Of a stretch of DNA of 64,000 nucleotides, positions 24,479 to 33,922 are shown piece by piece (within the stretch, counting starts at the first letter, position 1; the number at the start of each line of letters is the position of its first letter). The stretch comes from Ruminococcus bromii (lineage in GTDB: Bacteria; Bacillota; Clostridia; Oscillospirales; Acutalibacteraceae). Location of the stretch: the NCBI RefSeq assembly GCF_002834235.1, contig NZ_NNBY01000032.1, forward strand, positions 1-64,000, written 5' to 3'. The notes under the pieces are model-generated. The model was not told where the DNA came from, ran no database searches, and saw only the letters and a list, made by a program, of their open reading frames with translations. Made by a program: the position numbers and the translations under genes.

Positions 24479-25786
24479 ATGCATATTAATGTAATCGGTG
24501 CAGGACTTGCAGGTTGTGAGGCGGCAATGCAGATTGCCTCTCGCGGAATAAAAGTGCATCTTTATGAAATGAAACCGAATAAAAAAACGCCTGCTCATCA
24601 TACTGAGAAATACGCTGAACTTGTTTGTTCAAATTCTCTTAAAGCCATGCGTGTTGAAAGCGCCGCAGGACTTTTAAAAGAAGAAATGCGCAGACTCGAT
24701 TCTTTCCTTATGAAGTGTGCAGATGCCTGCAAAGTTCCTGCAGGCGGAGCGCTTGCCGTTGACAGAGATATTTTTTCTTCTCTTGCAACGGAAGGCATAA
24801 AGAGCAGTGAGCTTATTGAGGTTTACGAAGAAGAAGTTTGTGAAATTCCGAAAGATGAAATCACGGTTGTGGCAAGCGGACCGCTTACTTCTGAACCGCT
24901 TGCCGAATATATAAGGGGAATGTTCGGTTCCTCACTTTCGTTTTTTGATGCCGCCGCTCCTATTGTTACCGCTGAAAGTATTGACATGGAGTACGCTTTT
25001 TGTGCATCAAGATACGATAAGGGCGACGGTGACGATTATATCAACTGTCCGATGAACAAGGAGGAATATGAAACCTTCTACAATGCACTCATATCGGCAG
25101 AAAGAGCACCTTTGCATGATTGCGATGTCAGCAATCCGAAGGTGTATGAGGGCTGTATGCCTGTTGAGGTAATGGCACAAAGAGGCGAGGGAACACTTCG
25201 CTTTGGACCTATGAAACCTGTCGGTCTTGTAAATCCAAAGACAGGTCACAGACCTTGGGCGGTTCTTCAGCTCAGAAAAGAAAACAAAGCCGGCAATATG
25301 TACAATCTTGTAGGATTTCAGACTAATCTTAAATTTCCCGAACAAAAGAGAGTGTTTTCGCTTATTCCTGCACTTCATAATGCGGACTTTGTTCGTTATG
25401 GTGTTATGCACAGAAATACTTTTCTTGATTCGCCGAGAATACTTAACAGCGATTTTTCTGTTAAGGACAATCATAGTCTTTTTTTTGCCGGTCAGATTAC
25501 AGGTGTTGAAGGATACATGGAATCAGCAGCTTCGGGAATTATGGCAGGTATAAATGCTTGTCGAGTTGCTGAGGGGAAAAGCACAATTACATTACCAAAT
25601 GATACAATGATTGGCGCACTTTCGGCATACATCTCTGATTTGTCGGTTAAAAAGTTTCAGCCAATGGGTGCAAACTTCGGAGTTTTGCCGGAGCTTGAAA
25701 ACCGACCGAGGGATAAAAAAGAGCGTGGTGCAGCTTATTCTGCAAGAGCGTTGAAAAGTTTGGATAATTATTTAAAGGATATTTAA
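24479..25786 (+). CDS. trmFO: Methylenetetrahydrofolate-tRNA (uracil-5-)-methyltransferase
   Basis: 435 aa flavoprotein that makes ribothymidine 54 in the T-loop of tRNA using methylene-tetrahydrofolate and FADH2. It has an N-terminal GAGLAGCEAA dinucleotide-binding motif, CSNSLKAM and YEGCMPVE with the two conserved cysteines, and GQITGVEGYMESAASG near the C-terminus. The ATG follows the topA stop with no gap. Translational coupling is likely. Confidence 0.97.
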   Translation: MHINVIGAGLAGCEAAMQIASRGIKVHLYEMKPNKKTPAHHTEKYAELVCSNSLKAMRVESAAGLLKEEMRRLDSFLMKCADACKVPAGGALAVDRDIFSSLATEGIKSSELIEVYEEEVCEIPKDEITVVASGPLTSEPLAEYIRGMFGSSLSFFDAAAPIVTAESIDMEYAFCASRYDKGDGDDYINCPMNKEEYETFYNALISAERAPLHDCDVSNPKVYEGCMPVEVMAQRGEGTLRFGPMKPVGLVNPKTGHRPWAVLQLRKENKAGNMYNLVGFQTNLKFPEQKRVFSLIPALHNADFVRYGVMHRNTFLDSPRILNSDFSVKDNHSLFFAGQITGVEGYMESAASGIMAGINACRVAEGKSTITLPNDTMIGALSAYISDLSVKKFQPMGANFGVLPELENRPRDKKERGAAYSARALKSLDNYLKDI

Positions 25787-25796
25787 GGTGAATGGA

Positions 25797-26777
25797 ATGA
25801 ACATAATTGTTGATGCATTCGGCGGTGATAACGCTCCATTGGAAATTATCAAAGGCTGTGTTGAGGCAGTTGCCGAATATAACATAAATGTAACTTTGAC
25901 CGGTGATGAAACCAAAATAAAAAATGTATTTTCGGAAAATTCACTTTCAATGAATAATATTGATATTTGTCATTGTACACAGAAAATCACAATGGAAGAT
26001 TCTGCTGAGTCCGTTCTTAAAGAAAAGAAGGACAGCTCTATGGCTGTAGGTCTTCGCTTGCTTAACGAGGGCAAGGGCGATGCATTTGTCAGTGCAGGAA
26101 ACAGCGGTGCATTGTGTGTCGGTGCAACTCTTGCAATAAAAAGAATCAAGGGGATTAAACGCCCTGCATTTGCTCCTGTTATGCCGTCTGAAAGCGGATT
26201 CTTTATGCTTATGGATGGAGGTGCAAATGTTGAGTGTCGTCCCGAAATGCTGTATCAGTTTGCTGTTATGGGTTCAATATATATGGAAAAGGTTATGGGT
26301 ATCAAAAACCCCCGTGTCGGACTTGCCAATGTCGGCGCAGAAGAACACAAGGGAACAGAACTTTACAGAAATACGCATGAACTTCTTCAGAACAGCAACT
26401 TGAATTTCATCGGAAATGTAGAAGGCAGGGATATTCCGAACGGAGTGTGTGATGTCGTAGTTTGTGACGGCTTTACAGGTAATTTGATTCTCAAAACATA
26501 TGAGGGCGTTGCTCTTGTAATGATGAATCAGATTAAAAATATGTTTATGGGCAGCGTCAAGGGTAAACTTGCAGCAGGTCTTGTTATGAAGGACCTTAAA
26601 AATATGAAAACGCATTTTGATTACAACAGATACGGCGGTGCGCCTATTCTCGGTGCATCAAAGCCAGTGTTCAAAGCACACGGAAGTGCCAAGGCTGTTA
26701 CAGTTAAGAATGCTATCAGACTTTCTGTTGAATATGTAAAAGCAAACGCTATTGAAGCGATCTCTTCATCACTTTAA
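25797..26777 (+). CDS. plsX: Phosphate acyltransferase PlsX
   Basis: 326 aa. It converts acyl-ACP and phosphate to acyl-phosphate, the donor for PlsY in phosphatidic acid synthesis. It begins IIVDAFGGDNAPLEI and contains SAGNSGALCVGATL, LMDGGANVECRPE and VVCDGFTGNLILKTYEG. The start is the ATG at 25797, matching homologues; a GTG three codons earlier is part of the weak AAGGTG SD. In most Clostridia acpP lies between plsX and rnc. Here rnc follows directly after 34 nt. Confidence 0.95.
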   Translation: MNIIVDAFGGDNAPLEIIKGCVEAVAEYNINVTLTGDETKIKNVFSENSLSMNNIDICHCTQKITMEDSAESVLKEKKDSSMAVGLRLLNEGKGDAFVSAGNSGALCVGATLAIKRIKGIKRPAFAPVMPSESGFFMLMDGGANVECRPEMLYQFAVMGSIYMEKVMGIKNPRVGLANVGAEEHKGTELYRNTHELLQNSNLNFIGNVEGRDIPNGVCDVVVCDGFTGNLILKTYEGVALVMMNQIKNMFMGSVKGKLAAGLVMKDLKNMKTHFDYNRYGGAPILGASKPVFKAHGSAKAVTVKNAIRLSVEYVKANAIEAISSSL

Positions 26778-26811
26778 TTTTTGCAAATAATGTTGCTTTA
26801 GGAGTTTTATA

Positions 26812-27489
26812 ATGGAAGATTTACAAAAGAGAATCGGCTATACATTCAAAAATACAGATTTGCTTACAGAGGCACTTACTCATTCTTCTTATGCAAATGA
26901 ACATAAGGCGAAACATATAAAATATAATGAAAGACTTGAATTTCTCGGTGATGCGGTACTTTCAATTGTTGTTTCCGATTATATTTTTAAGCATTGTCCC
27001 GAACTTCCCGAAGGCGAATTGACAAAGCTCAGAGCGTCACTTGTCTGCGAGAAAACTCTTTTTGAATTTGCAAAGCAGATTGAACTCGGAAAGTACCTTG
27101 TGTTAAGTAAAGGCGAAAGAAACAACGGTGGTGCAGAACGCCCGTCAATTCTTTCGGATGCCTTTGAGGCTTTGATTGCAGCAATTTATATTGACGGTGG
27201 TATTGATCCTGCGTCGAAACATATTCTTAATTTTGTAATTCCTGCAATCAAGAACTCAAAGAAGAAGAAGCTTAACGATTATAAAACCGCCTTGCAGGAG
27301 ATTATCCAGAAGAATCCCGGTGAACAGCTTGAATATGTTCTCGTGGGTGAAAGCGGTCCTGACCACAATAAACACTTTGTTGTTGAAGTTCATCTCAACA
27401 GTAATGTAATCGGCAAAGGCGGCGGAAGAAGTAAGAAAGAAGCGGAACAACAGGCCGCCAGAGAAGCTTTGGAGCTGATGGGTTATTAA
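26812..27489 (+). CDS. rnc: Ribonuclease III
   Basis: 225 aa double-strand-specific endonuclease that matures rRNA precursors and degrades structured RNAs. The RNase III signature ERLEFLGDAVL is at 40-50, and the second acidic cluster is in SDAFEALIAAIYIDGG. A dsRNA-binding domain fills about 155-225 (KTALQEIIQKN to KKEAEQQAAREAL). The RBS is TAGGAG. Its last codons overlap the apparent ATT start of the radical SAM gene that follows. Confidence 0.97.
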   Translation: MEDLQKRIGYTFKNTDLLTEALTHSSYANEHKAKHIKYNERLEFLGDAVLSIVVSDYIFKHCPELPEGELTKLRASLVCEKTLFEFAKQIELGKYLVLSKGERNNGGAERPSILSDAFEALIAAIYIDGGIDPASKHILNFVIPAIKNSKKKKLNDYKTALQEIIQKNPGEQLEYVLVGESGPDHNKHFVVEVHLNSNVIGKGGGRSKKEAEQQAAREALELMGY

Positions 27490-28477
27490 ACACAGTAATG
27501 TATCAATTTTTATTCCGCACAACGGTTGTCCGCATATGTGCAGTTTTTGCAATCAAAATAAGATAACAGGTCAGGCATATCAGCCGACTCCCCTTGATGT
27601 TGAACAGACACTTGGTAAAGCGGTTTCTGATTTGGGCGAACGCACCAAAAATGCAGAAATTGCATTTTTCGGCGGAAGTTTTACAGCTATTGACAGAACC
27701 TATATGTTATCTCTCCTTGATGTAACTAAAAAGTTCAGAGATAAATTTTGCGGAATAAGAATTTCTACCCGTCCCGACTATATTGATAAAGAAATTCTTG
27801 ATATTTTGAAAAGCTATGGTGTGACATCAATTGAACTTGGTGCGCAATCTATGTCAGACGATGTACTGCTTGCAAATGACAGAGGACATAGCGCTGAAAG
27901 TGTTTTCAAATCCTCAGAGCTTATTAAAAGTTATGGCTTTTCACTTGGCTTGCAGATGATGACGGGACTGTATAAATCAGATATTCAAAAGGATTTATAC
28001 ACAGCCGAAACATTTGTGAAAATTAATCCCGATACCGTAAGAATCTATCCTACGGTCATTATGAAAGATACAAAGCTTGCCGAACTTTACCTTAACGGAG
28101 AATACACACCGTATAGTCTTGAAAAGTCCGTCAACCTTTGTTCAAAGCTGATTGAGCTTTTTGAAAAGAACAATATAAAAATTATCAGGCTCGGACTTCA
28201 TTATTCCGACAGCCTTGTAAATAACAGCTACGGTGACAACTATCACCCGGCTTTTAAGGAATTGTGCGAAAATAAGCTTTTTTATGATAAGTTTATCGAA
28301 AAAGCAAAAGATTTTCCCGATTTGAATGAAATTAAAACGGTTGTTATCAATTCTAAATCTCTGTCGAAATTTCTCGGACAAAAGAGAAGTAATGTAAAAA
28401 AATTGAATGAACTCGGATATAATTTTTCGGTTTGTTTTGACGATACTTTGCAGAAATATGAATTATATTTAAAATAG
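27485..28477 (+). CDS. Elp3-like radical SAM protein with apparent ATT start
   Basis: About 330 aa. The iron-sulfur motif is CPHMCSFC (CxxxCxxC), preceded by VSIFIPHNGC as in homologues that begin K-H-x-x-x-x-I-F-x-P-H. The only ATG in this region (27536) lies inside the cluster motif, after the first cysteine, so it cannot be the true start. Reading upstream in frame, a TGA at 27476-27478 leaves no ATG, GTG or TTG. The best candidate is ATT at 27485, overlapping the rnc stop, with GGAG at 27471-27474. The remainder follows the family order: FFGGSFTAI, ISTRPDYID, SIELGAQSM and a C-terminal radical-SAM-associated domain. This family sits between rnc and smc in many Clostridia. Substrate unknown; a tRNA or cofactor role is possible. 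Confidence 0.75.
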   Translation: MKHSNVSIFIPHNGCPHMCSFCNQNKITGQAYQPTPLDVEQTLGKAVSDLGERTKNAEIAFFGGSFTAIDRTYMLSLLDVTKKFRDKFCGIRISTRPDYIDKEILDILKSYGVTSIELGAQSMSDDVLLANDRGHSAESVFKSSELIKSYGFSLGLQMMTGLYKSDIQKDLYTAETFVKINPDTVRIYPTVIMKDTKLAELYLNGEYTPYSLEKSVNLCSKLIELFEKNNIKIIRLGLHYSDSLVNNSYGDNYHPAFKELCENKLFYDKFIEKAKDFPDLNEIKTVVINSKSLSKFLGQKRSNVKKLNELGYNFSVCFDDTLQKYELYLK

Positions 28478-28487
28478 GAGCTTGCTG

Positions 28488-31400
28488 ATGCGATTAAAGT
28501 CTTTGGAAATTCAAGGTTTCAAGACCTTTCCCGATAAAACTAAATTATCTTTTGAACAGGGAATTACCTCGGTTGTCGGTCCTAACGGTTCAGGCAAAAG
28601 TAACATCAGTGACGCTATCCGCTGGGTTCTCGGTGAACAGTCCCCGAAGAGCCTTCGTTGTGCTAAAATGGAAGATGTTGTCTTTAACGGAACAGATAAG
28701 CGTAAAAGGCAGGGCTATGCCGAAGTTACTCTGAATATTGACAACAAAGACCGTGCTCTTGATTTTAACGGTGATGACATAGCTGTTACAAGAAGATACT
28801 ACAGAAGCGGTGAAAGCGAATATCTTATCAATAAAGCGGCTGTTCGTCTTAAAGACATCAACGAACTCTTTATGGACACAGGCCTCGGTCGTGACGGTTA
28901 TTCAATGATCGGGCAGGGTAAGATTGACAGCATTGTTTCATCAAAGGGTGAGGACAGACGAGAAATTTTTGAAGAAGCTGCGGGTATTTCTCGCTACAGA
29001 TACAGAAAAATTGACGCTGAGAGAAAGCTGAAAAGTACGGAGGACAACCTTTTAAGACTTCGTGATATTGTAACCGAACTTGAAGAAAGAGTCGGTCCTC
29101 TTGAAAAGCAGTCTGAAAAAGCTCAAAAATTTCTTGAGTATTCCGAAGAAAAAAGAGGTCTTGAAATTGCACTCTGGCTTTTAACTCTTGACCGTTCACA
29201 AAATGAATTAAAGGTTCAGGATGAGAAAATTTCAATTGCAAAATCTCAATATGATGACGCAGAAACCGCACTTGAACAAATTCAGACCGAAAGTGAAGAA
29301 ATTTACATAAGAAACGGTGAGTATTCTTCTAAAATAGAAAATATCAGAACCGAAATCACGGATATTGAATCGCAGATTTCAGAGAAGCGTTCTCTTGTAT
29401 CTGTTGCGGAGAATGATATTCTGCATAACAATGAAAATATTGACAGAATAAAAAATGATATTGCACAGTTTGATGTCAATGCGGATGAACTTGTAAAAAG
29501 AATTGCCGATAAGGAAAAAGAAATTTCGGAACTTGACGCTGATATAATCGCAAAAAAGAAAAAGTACAGTGAGCTTTCGGAACAGCTTAACGAAATTAAT
29601 ACGACTTCATGTAAAAGCAGTGATGTTTTGCAGGAAATTACTGCCGAGCTTTCTGTTCTTACTTCAAAGTCGGCTGATGCAAGAGTTACCGAGATGACTG
29701 CCGAAAGCACGGTTTCGGAACTTAATTCAAGAATAGAATCTTTAATTTCATCTAATGACGAAAAGAAAACGCAGTCTGAAGAACTTGCCGATATTTCAAA
29801 AGATTATGATAATAAAATCGGTGTTGCAGAAGAAAAAATTGAATCGCTGAAAAATACAATAGACGGTTTACAACTTAAACTGTCTTCAAAAGAAAAGAAA
29901 AAAGACGAACTCCGTGAAGAAAGTAACAAACTTATGCTTGATGTCAAGGAACATATGAGAAAAATTTCGTTCCTTGAAAATCTTGAGCGTAATCTTGAGG
30001 GCTTTTCAAAGAGCGTAAAAACAGTTGTCAATGCTCAAAGTCACGGCAAGGTTCACGGAATATGCGGCCCTGTTTCACGAGTAATTTCAGTTCCAAAAGA
30101 ATACGGAGTTGCAATTGAAACGGCTCTCGGTTCGGCTATGCAGAACATTGTGACCGAAACCGATGAGGATGCAAAGCGGGCAATTAGATATCTTAAATCC
30201 GTTGACGGCGGTCGTGCAACATTTCTTCCGCTTAACACAATCAAGCCGAGAGAACTCCGTGAAAACGGTCTTGAAGATTGTTACGGATTTGTAGGGGTTG
30301 CCGCAAATCTTTGTTCATGCGATAATAAATACAACGGAATCCTCTATTCCTTACTCGGCAAAATTGTGATTGCAGAGGATTTGAACTGCGCAACAACAAT
30401 TGCAAAGAAGTATTCTTACAGATTTAAAATTGTAACTCTTGACGGTCAGGTTGTTAATGCCGGCGGTTCACTCACAGGCGGTTCGCTTAACAGAAACACA
30501 GGACTTCTCAGCAGAGCAAATGAGATTGAAACACTTAAAAAGCAGACTGCAGTCCTTGAACAGAAATCAAAAGATGCCGAAAACAGAAGTATTGAAATTT
30601 CTCGTGAATATTCGGCGCTTGAGGCTCAGCTTCTCGGTTCAAGAGCAGATCTTTCAAATCTTCGACAAGACCTTGTAAGACTCGAGGCTGAAAAGAGAGC
30701 TTGTGACAATGAACTTGCCAATGCAGGTGCTTCTGTTGAAAATTCAATGAATGAAATTACAAATTGTCGTCGGAGAATTGAAACTCTTGAAAAAGATAAA
30801 AATTCCGCAAAGCAGCTCCTTGTTGAACTCAATAAGAAAATCCTTGCTGCCGAAGAAAAGGTAAATGAACTTACGGGCAGCAGAGCAGAGCTTACAAAAA
30901 AGCGTGAAGAAATTTCTTTGCAGTTACAGAATCTGCGACTTGAAATTGTTTCTTCGCAAAAGGATATCGACGCTCTTAATTCGGATATTGTTTTTGCAAA
31001 ATCAACAGGCAATGAAAACCTTGAAAGAAAAGCAGAATTAAATCAAGAGATTGAGAGAATCAAAAGTGTTATTCTTGAAAAGACAGAGCTTATAAATTGT
31101 ACAAATGCAGAAATTGAAAAGTTGATTGCCAATCAGAATGAACGCTCAAAAGCTATTGAAAAAATCAATGCTGACAGAGAACAGCTTGAAAAACGCAGTG
31201 CCGAAATCAGAACTATTGAGCGTGATAAAACATCAGAGCGTGAAACCTCGGGCAGAGAACTTGCCAGACTTGAAGAGAGAAAAATCAACATTCAGAAGCA
31301 GTATGATGATATCATCTCAAAGCTTTGGGAAGAATATGAACTGACAAGACGAGAGGCAGAAGATTGTGCTGTTGAAATTGATGACTCAAAACAGGCGCAA

Positions 31401-32063
31401 AGGCGACTTAACGAGCTTAAACAAAAAATCAGGTCTTTGGGAAATGTAAATGTATCCGCTATTGAAGAGTACAAAGAAGTTTCCGAAAGATATGAATTTA
31501 TGAGCGCACAGGTAAATGATGTTGAAAAGTCAAAGAAAGAGATTGAAAAGCTTATTACTGACCTCACAAAGCAGATGAAAGAAGTGTTTGTCGAGAGCTT
31601 TGATCAGATTAATAAGAACTTTACCTACACCTTCAAAGAACTTTTCGGCGGTGGTACAGCGTCACTTTCGCTTGCGGATCCGGAAAATATTCTGACAAGC
31701 GGAATTGATATTCTTGTTCATCCGCCGGGTAAGATTGTTATAAATCTTGAGGCGTTGTCAGGCGGTGAAAAAGCACTTGTTGCAATTGCACTTTATTTTG
31801 CTATAATGAAAGTAAGACCTGCTCCGTTCTGCGTAATGGACGAGATAGAGGCGGCTCTTGATGATGTAAATGTTTATCGTTTTGCCGCATATCTTCGCAG
31901 AATGACAGATAATACACAGTTTATTCTCATTACGCATCGCCGTGGTACAATGGAAGAAGCAGATGTGCTTTACGGTGTTACAATGCAGGATGAGGGCATT
32001 TCAAAATTACTCGAACTTCGTTCAACCGAAGTTGCGGAAAAACTCGGTATAGATTCAAAGTAA
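28488..32063 (+). CDS. smc: Chromosome segregation protein SMC
   Basis: 1191 aa condensin ATPase. Walker A is GPNGSGKSN (from 31). Two long coiled coils flank a hinge at about 505-660 (GKVHGICGPVSRVISVP to VNAGGSLTGGSL). The ABC signature LSGGEK is at 1090 and Walker B is FCVMDEIEAALDD. The start is the ATG at 28488, 7 nt after AGGAG, in preference to the TTG at 28482. With ScpA/ScpB (not in the window) it compacts and segregates the origin. It is followed after 19 nt by ftsY, a standard Firmicutes pair. Confidence 0.97.
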   Translation: MRLKSLEIQGFKTFPDKTKLSFEQGITSVVGPNGSGKSNISDAIRWVLGEQSPKSLRCAKMEDVVFNGTDKRKRQGYAEVTLNIDNKDRALDFNGDDIAVTRRYYRSGESEYLINKAAVRLKDINELFMDTGLGRDGYSMIGQGKIDSIVSSKGEDRREIFEEAAGISRYRYRKIDAERKLKSTEDNLLRLRDIVTELEERVGPLEKQSEKAQKFLEYSEEKRGLEIALWLLTLDRSQNELKVQDEKISIAKSQYDDAETALEQIQTESEEIYIRNGEYSSKIENIRTEITDIESQISEKRSLVSVAENDILHNNENIDRIKNDIAQFDVNADELVKRIADKEKEISELDADIIAKKKKYSELSEQLNEINTTSCKSSDVLQEITAELSVLTSKSADARVTEMTAESTVSELNSRIESLISSNDEKKTQSEELADISKDYDNKIGVAEEKIESLKNTIDGLQLKLSSKEKKKDELREESNKLMLDVKEHMRKISFLENLERNLEGFSKSVKTVVNAQSHGKVHGICGPVSRVISVPKEYGVAIETALGSAMQNIVTETDEDAKRAIRYLKSVDGGRATFLPLNTIKPRELRENGLEDCYGFVGVAANLCSCDNKYNGILYSLLGKIVIAEDLNCATTIAKKYSYRFKIVTLDGQVVNAGGSLTGGSLNRNTGLLSRANEIETLKKQTAVLEQKSKDAENRSIEISREYSALEAQLLGSRADLSNLRQDLVRLEAEKRACDNELANAGASVENSMNEITNCRRRIETLEKDKNSAKQLLVELNKKILAAEEKVNELTGSRAELTKKREEISLQLQNLRLEIVSSQKDIDALNSDIVFAKSTGNENLERKAELNQEIERIKSVILEKTELINCTNAEIEKLIANQNERSKAIEKINADREQLEKRSAEIRTIERDKTSERETSGRELARLEERKINIQKQYDDIISKLWEEYELTRREAEDCAVEIDDSKQAQRRLNELKQKIRSLGNVNVSAIEEYKEVSERYEFMSAQVNDVEKSKKEIEKLITDLTKQMKEVFVESFDQINKNFTYTFKELFGGGTASLSLADPENILTSGIDILVHPPGKIVINLEALSGGEKALVAIALYFAIMKVRPAPFCVMDEIEAALDDVNVYRFAAYLRRMTDNTQFILITHRRGTMEEADVLYGVTMQDEGISKLLELRSTEVAEKLGIDSK

Positions 32064-32082
32064 TTATAAGGACAGTGATAAT

Positions 32083-32997
32083 ATGGGATTTTTCAAAAAG
32101 ATTAAAGAGGGACTGAAAAAAACTCGTGATGCGGTTGTAGGTCAGATTGACTCAATGCTTAAATCTTTTACAAAAATTGACGATGAGCTTTTTGAAGAAC
32201 TTGAAGAATTGCTCGTTATGGGCGATGTAGGTGTTCCGACAGCCGAAAAGATTTGTAAAGAACTCAGAGAAAGAGTAAAAAAGGAAGGTATAAAAGATCC
32301 GTCTGAAATTACTTCGCTTCTCAAAGAAATTATTGCCGATATGCTCAGAGGCGGTGAAGAACTTGATCTTGCAACATCTCCGTCAATTATTCTTGTAATC
32401 GGAGTGAACGGTGTAGGAAAGACAACTACAATCGGTAAGCTTGCAAATGCACTTTCAAAAGAGGGCAAAAAAGTTATTCTTGCCGCAGCCGATACATTCA
32501 GAGCTGCCGCAATTGAACAGCTTGAAATCTGGGCAGACAGAAGCAAGTGCGAAATTATTAAGCAGAAAGAAGGCAGTGATCCTGCTGCTGTAATTTATGA
32601 TGCAATTTCAGCCGCAAAGGCAAGACATGCAGATGTAATAATCTGTGATACTGCGGGCAGACTTCATAACAAAAAGCACCTTATGGATGAGCTTGCAAAA
32701 ATCAACCGTGTAATTGACCGTGAGCTTCCGGATGCATCAAAAGAAAAACTTCTTGTTCTTGATGCGACAACAGGTCAGAATGCGGTTAATCAGGCTGAGC
32801 AGTTCAGACAGGCAACCGGAATTACGGGTATTGTTCTTACAAAGCTTGACGGCACTGCAAAAGGCGGTGTAGTTCTTGCAATTAAGGACGGTCTTGGCAT
32901 CCCTGTTAAATATATCGGTGTAGGCGAGCAAATTGACGATTTACAGCCGTTTAATCCCGATGCTTTTGCAGACGCACTTTTCAGCATTAAGGAATGA
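32083..32997 (+). CDS. ftsY: Signal recognition particle receptor FtsY
   Basis: 304 aa SRP GTPase at the inner membrane face. The short N-terminal region begins MGFFKKIKEGLKKTRD (amphipathic, membrane-targeting) with no long acidic A domain, as is usual in Gram-positives. The NG domain shows GVNGVGKTTTIGKLA (P-loop near 108), AADTFRAAAIEQL, DTAGRLHNKKHLM and TKLDGTAKGG. It receives ribosome-nascent-chain-SRP complexes. The stop is 5 nt before the next start, so coupling is likely. Confidence 0.97.
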   Translation: MGFFKKIKEGLKKTRDAVVGQIDSMLKSFTKIDDELFEELEELLVMGDVGVPTAEKICKELRERVKKEGIKDPSEITSLLKEIIADMLRGGEELDLATSPSIILVIGVNGVGKTTTIGKLANALSKEGKKVILAAADTFRAAAIEQLEIWADRSKCEIIKQKEGSDPAAVIYDAISAAKARHADVIICDTAGRLHNKKHLMDELAKINRVIDRELPDASKEKLLVLDATTGQNAVNQAEQFRQATGITGIVLTKLDGTAKGGVVLAIKDGLGIPVKYIGVGEQIDDLQPFNPDAFADALFSIKE

Positions 32998-33002
32998 TGA
33001 AT

Positions 33003-33599
33003 ATGAAGTTTATAATTGCAAGCAATAACAAAAAGAAACTTGTCGAGCTTGAAAGAATACTTAATCCGCTCGGAATCAATGCGGTTACTCCGAAAGAAGA
33101 GGGAATAACTCTTGATGATGTAGAGGAGAACGGAACTACTTTTGCCGAAAACGCTTTTCTCAAAGCTAATGCGGCTTATTTAAAAACGGGACTTCCGGCT
33201 GTTGCCGATGATTCGGGTTTGTGTGTTGACGCTCTTGACGGCAGACCCGGCGTTTTCACGGCTCGCTATGGCGGTGAAGGCTTGACAGATGAAGAAAGAT
33301 ACATTAAACTTCTTGATGAGATGAAAAATGTCGATGATGACAAGCGTTCTGCTCACTTCACTTCTTCGATCTGTTGCATTCTTCCCGACGGTTCAAAGGT
33401 AACAGCCGAGGGTATTTGCGAAGGTAAAATTGGTTATGAGCCAATCGGCAAAGACGGATTTGGCTATGATCCGATTTTTATGTTTGGCGACAAGAGTTTT
33501 GCAGAGCTTTCAGCCGAAGAAAAGGATGCCGTGAGTCATCGAGGAAAGGCTTTGACAGAACTTAAAGCTAAACTTGAAAACTATTTCAAAAACAACTGA
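33003..33599 (+). CDS. rdgB: XTP/dITP diphosphatase (RdgB/HAM1 family)
   Basis: 198 aa house-cleaning pyrophosphatase that removes non-canonical purine nucleotides such as dITP and XTP. Motifs are IIASNNKKKLVEL, VADDSGLCVDALDGRPG, FGYDPIF and SHRGKALTEL. Three ATGs are clustered (32994, 32997, 33003). I chose 33003, 9 nt after AAGGA (32989-32993) and matching homologues. It is part of the ftsY-rdgB-yhbY-nadD run. Confidence 0.94.
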   Translation: MKFIIASNNKKKLVELERILNPLGINAVTPKEEGITLDDVEENGTTFAENAFLKANAAYLKTGLPAVADDSGLCVDALDGRPGVFTARYGGEGLTDEERYIKLLDEMKNVDDDKRSAHFTSSICCILPDGSKVTAEGICEGKIGYEPIGKDGFGYDPIFMFGDKSFAELSAEEKDAVSHRGKALTELKAKLENYFKNN

Positions 33600-33617
33600 T
33601 TTGAAAGGAATTAATAT

Positions 33618-33920
33618 ATGTTGAACAGCAAACAGAGAGCATTTCTCAGAGGACTTGCAAATCGTATTGATACAATTCTTATTGTTGGTAAGGGTGAAAT
33701 TACGGATAATATCATCAAACAGGCAGACGATGCTCTTACGGCAAGAGAAATTATAAAAGGTAAGGTTCTTGAAAACAGTGCATATTCATCAAGAGAAGCT
33801 GCCGAAGCTATCGCAGAAAAATGTTCTGCGGATGTTGTTCAGGTAATCGGTTCAAAATTTGTACTTTACAGAAGAAACGATGATGAGCCTGTTATCGAGC
33901 TTCCAAAGGCAAAGAAGTAA
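33618..33920 (+). CDS. yhbY: CRM-domain RNA-binding protein YhbY
   Basis: 100 aa, the single-domain CRM protein. It begins LNSKQRAFLRGLANRID and has the VGKGEITDN loop corresponding to the RNA-binding GxxG region, then VVQVIGSKFVLYR. It associates with pre-50S particles in other bacteria. The RBS is AAAGGA. The gap to nadD is 2 nt. Confidence 0.94.
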   Translation: MLNSKQRAFLRGLANRIDTILIVGKGEITDNIIKQADDALTAREIIKGKVLENSAYSSREAAEAIAEKCSADVVQVIGSKFVLYRRNDDEPVIELPKAKK

Positions 33921-33922
33921 TT

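Noticed and set aside
27536..28477. ATG at 27536 as the start of the radical SAM protein
   Set aside because: It lies after the first cysteine of CxxxCxxC and inside a conserved segment, so the protein would lack a cluster ligand.
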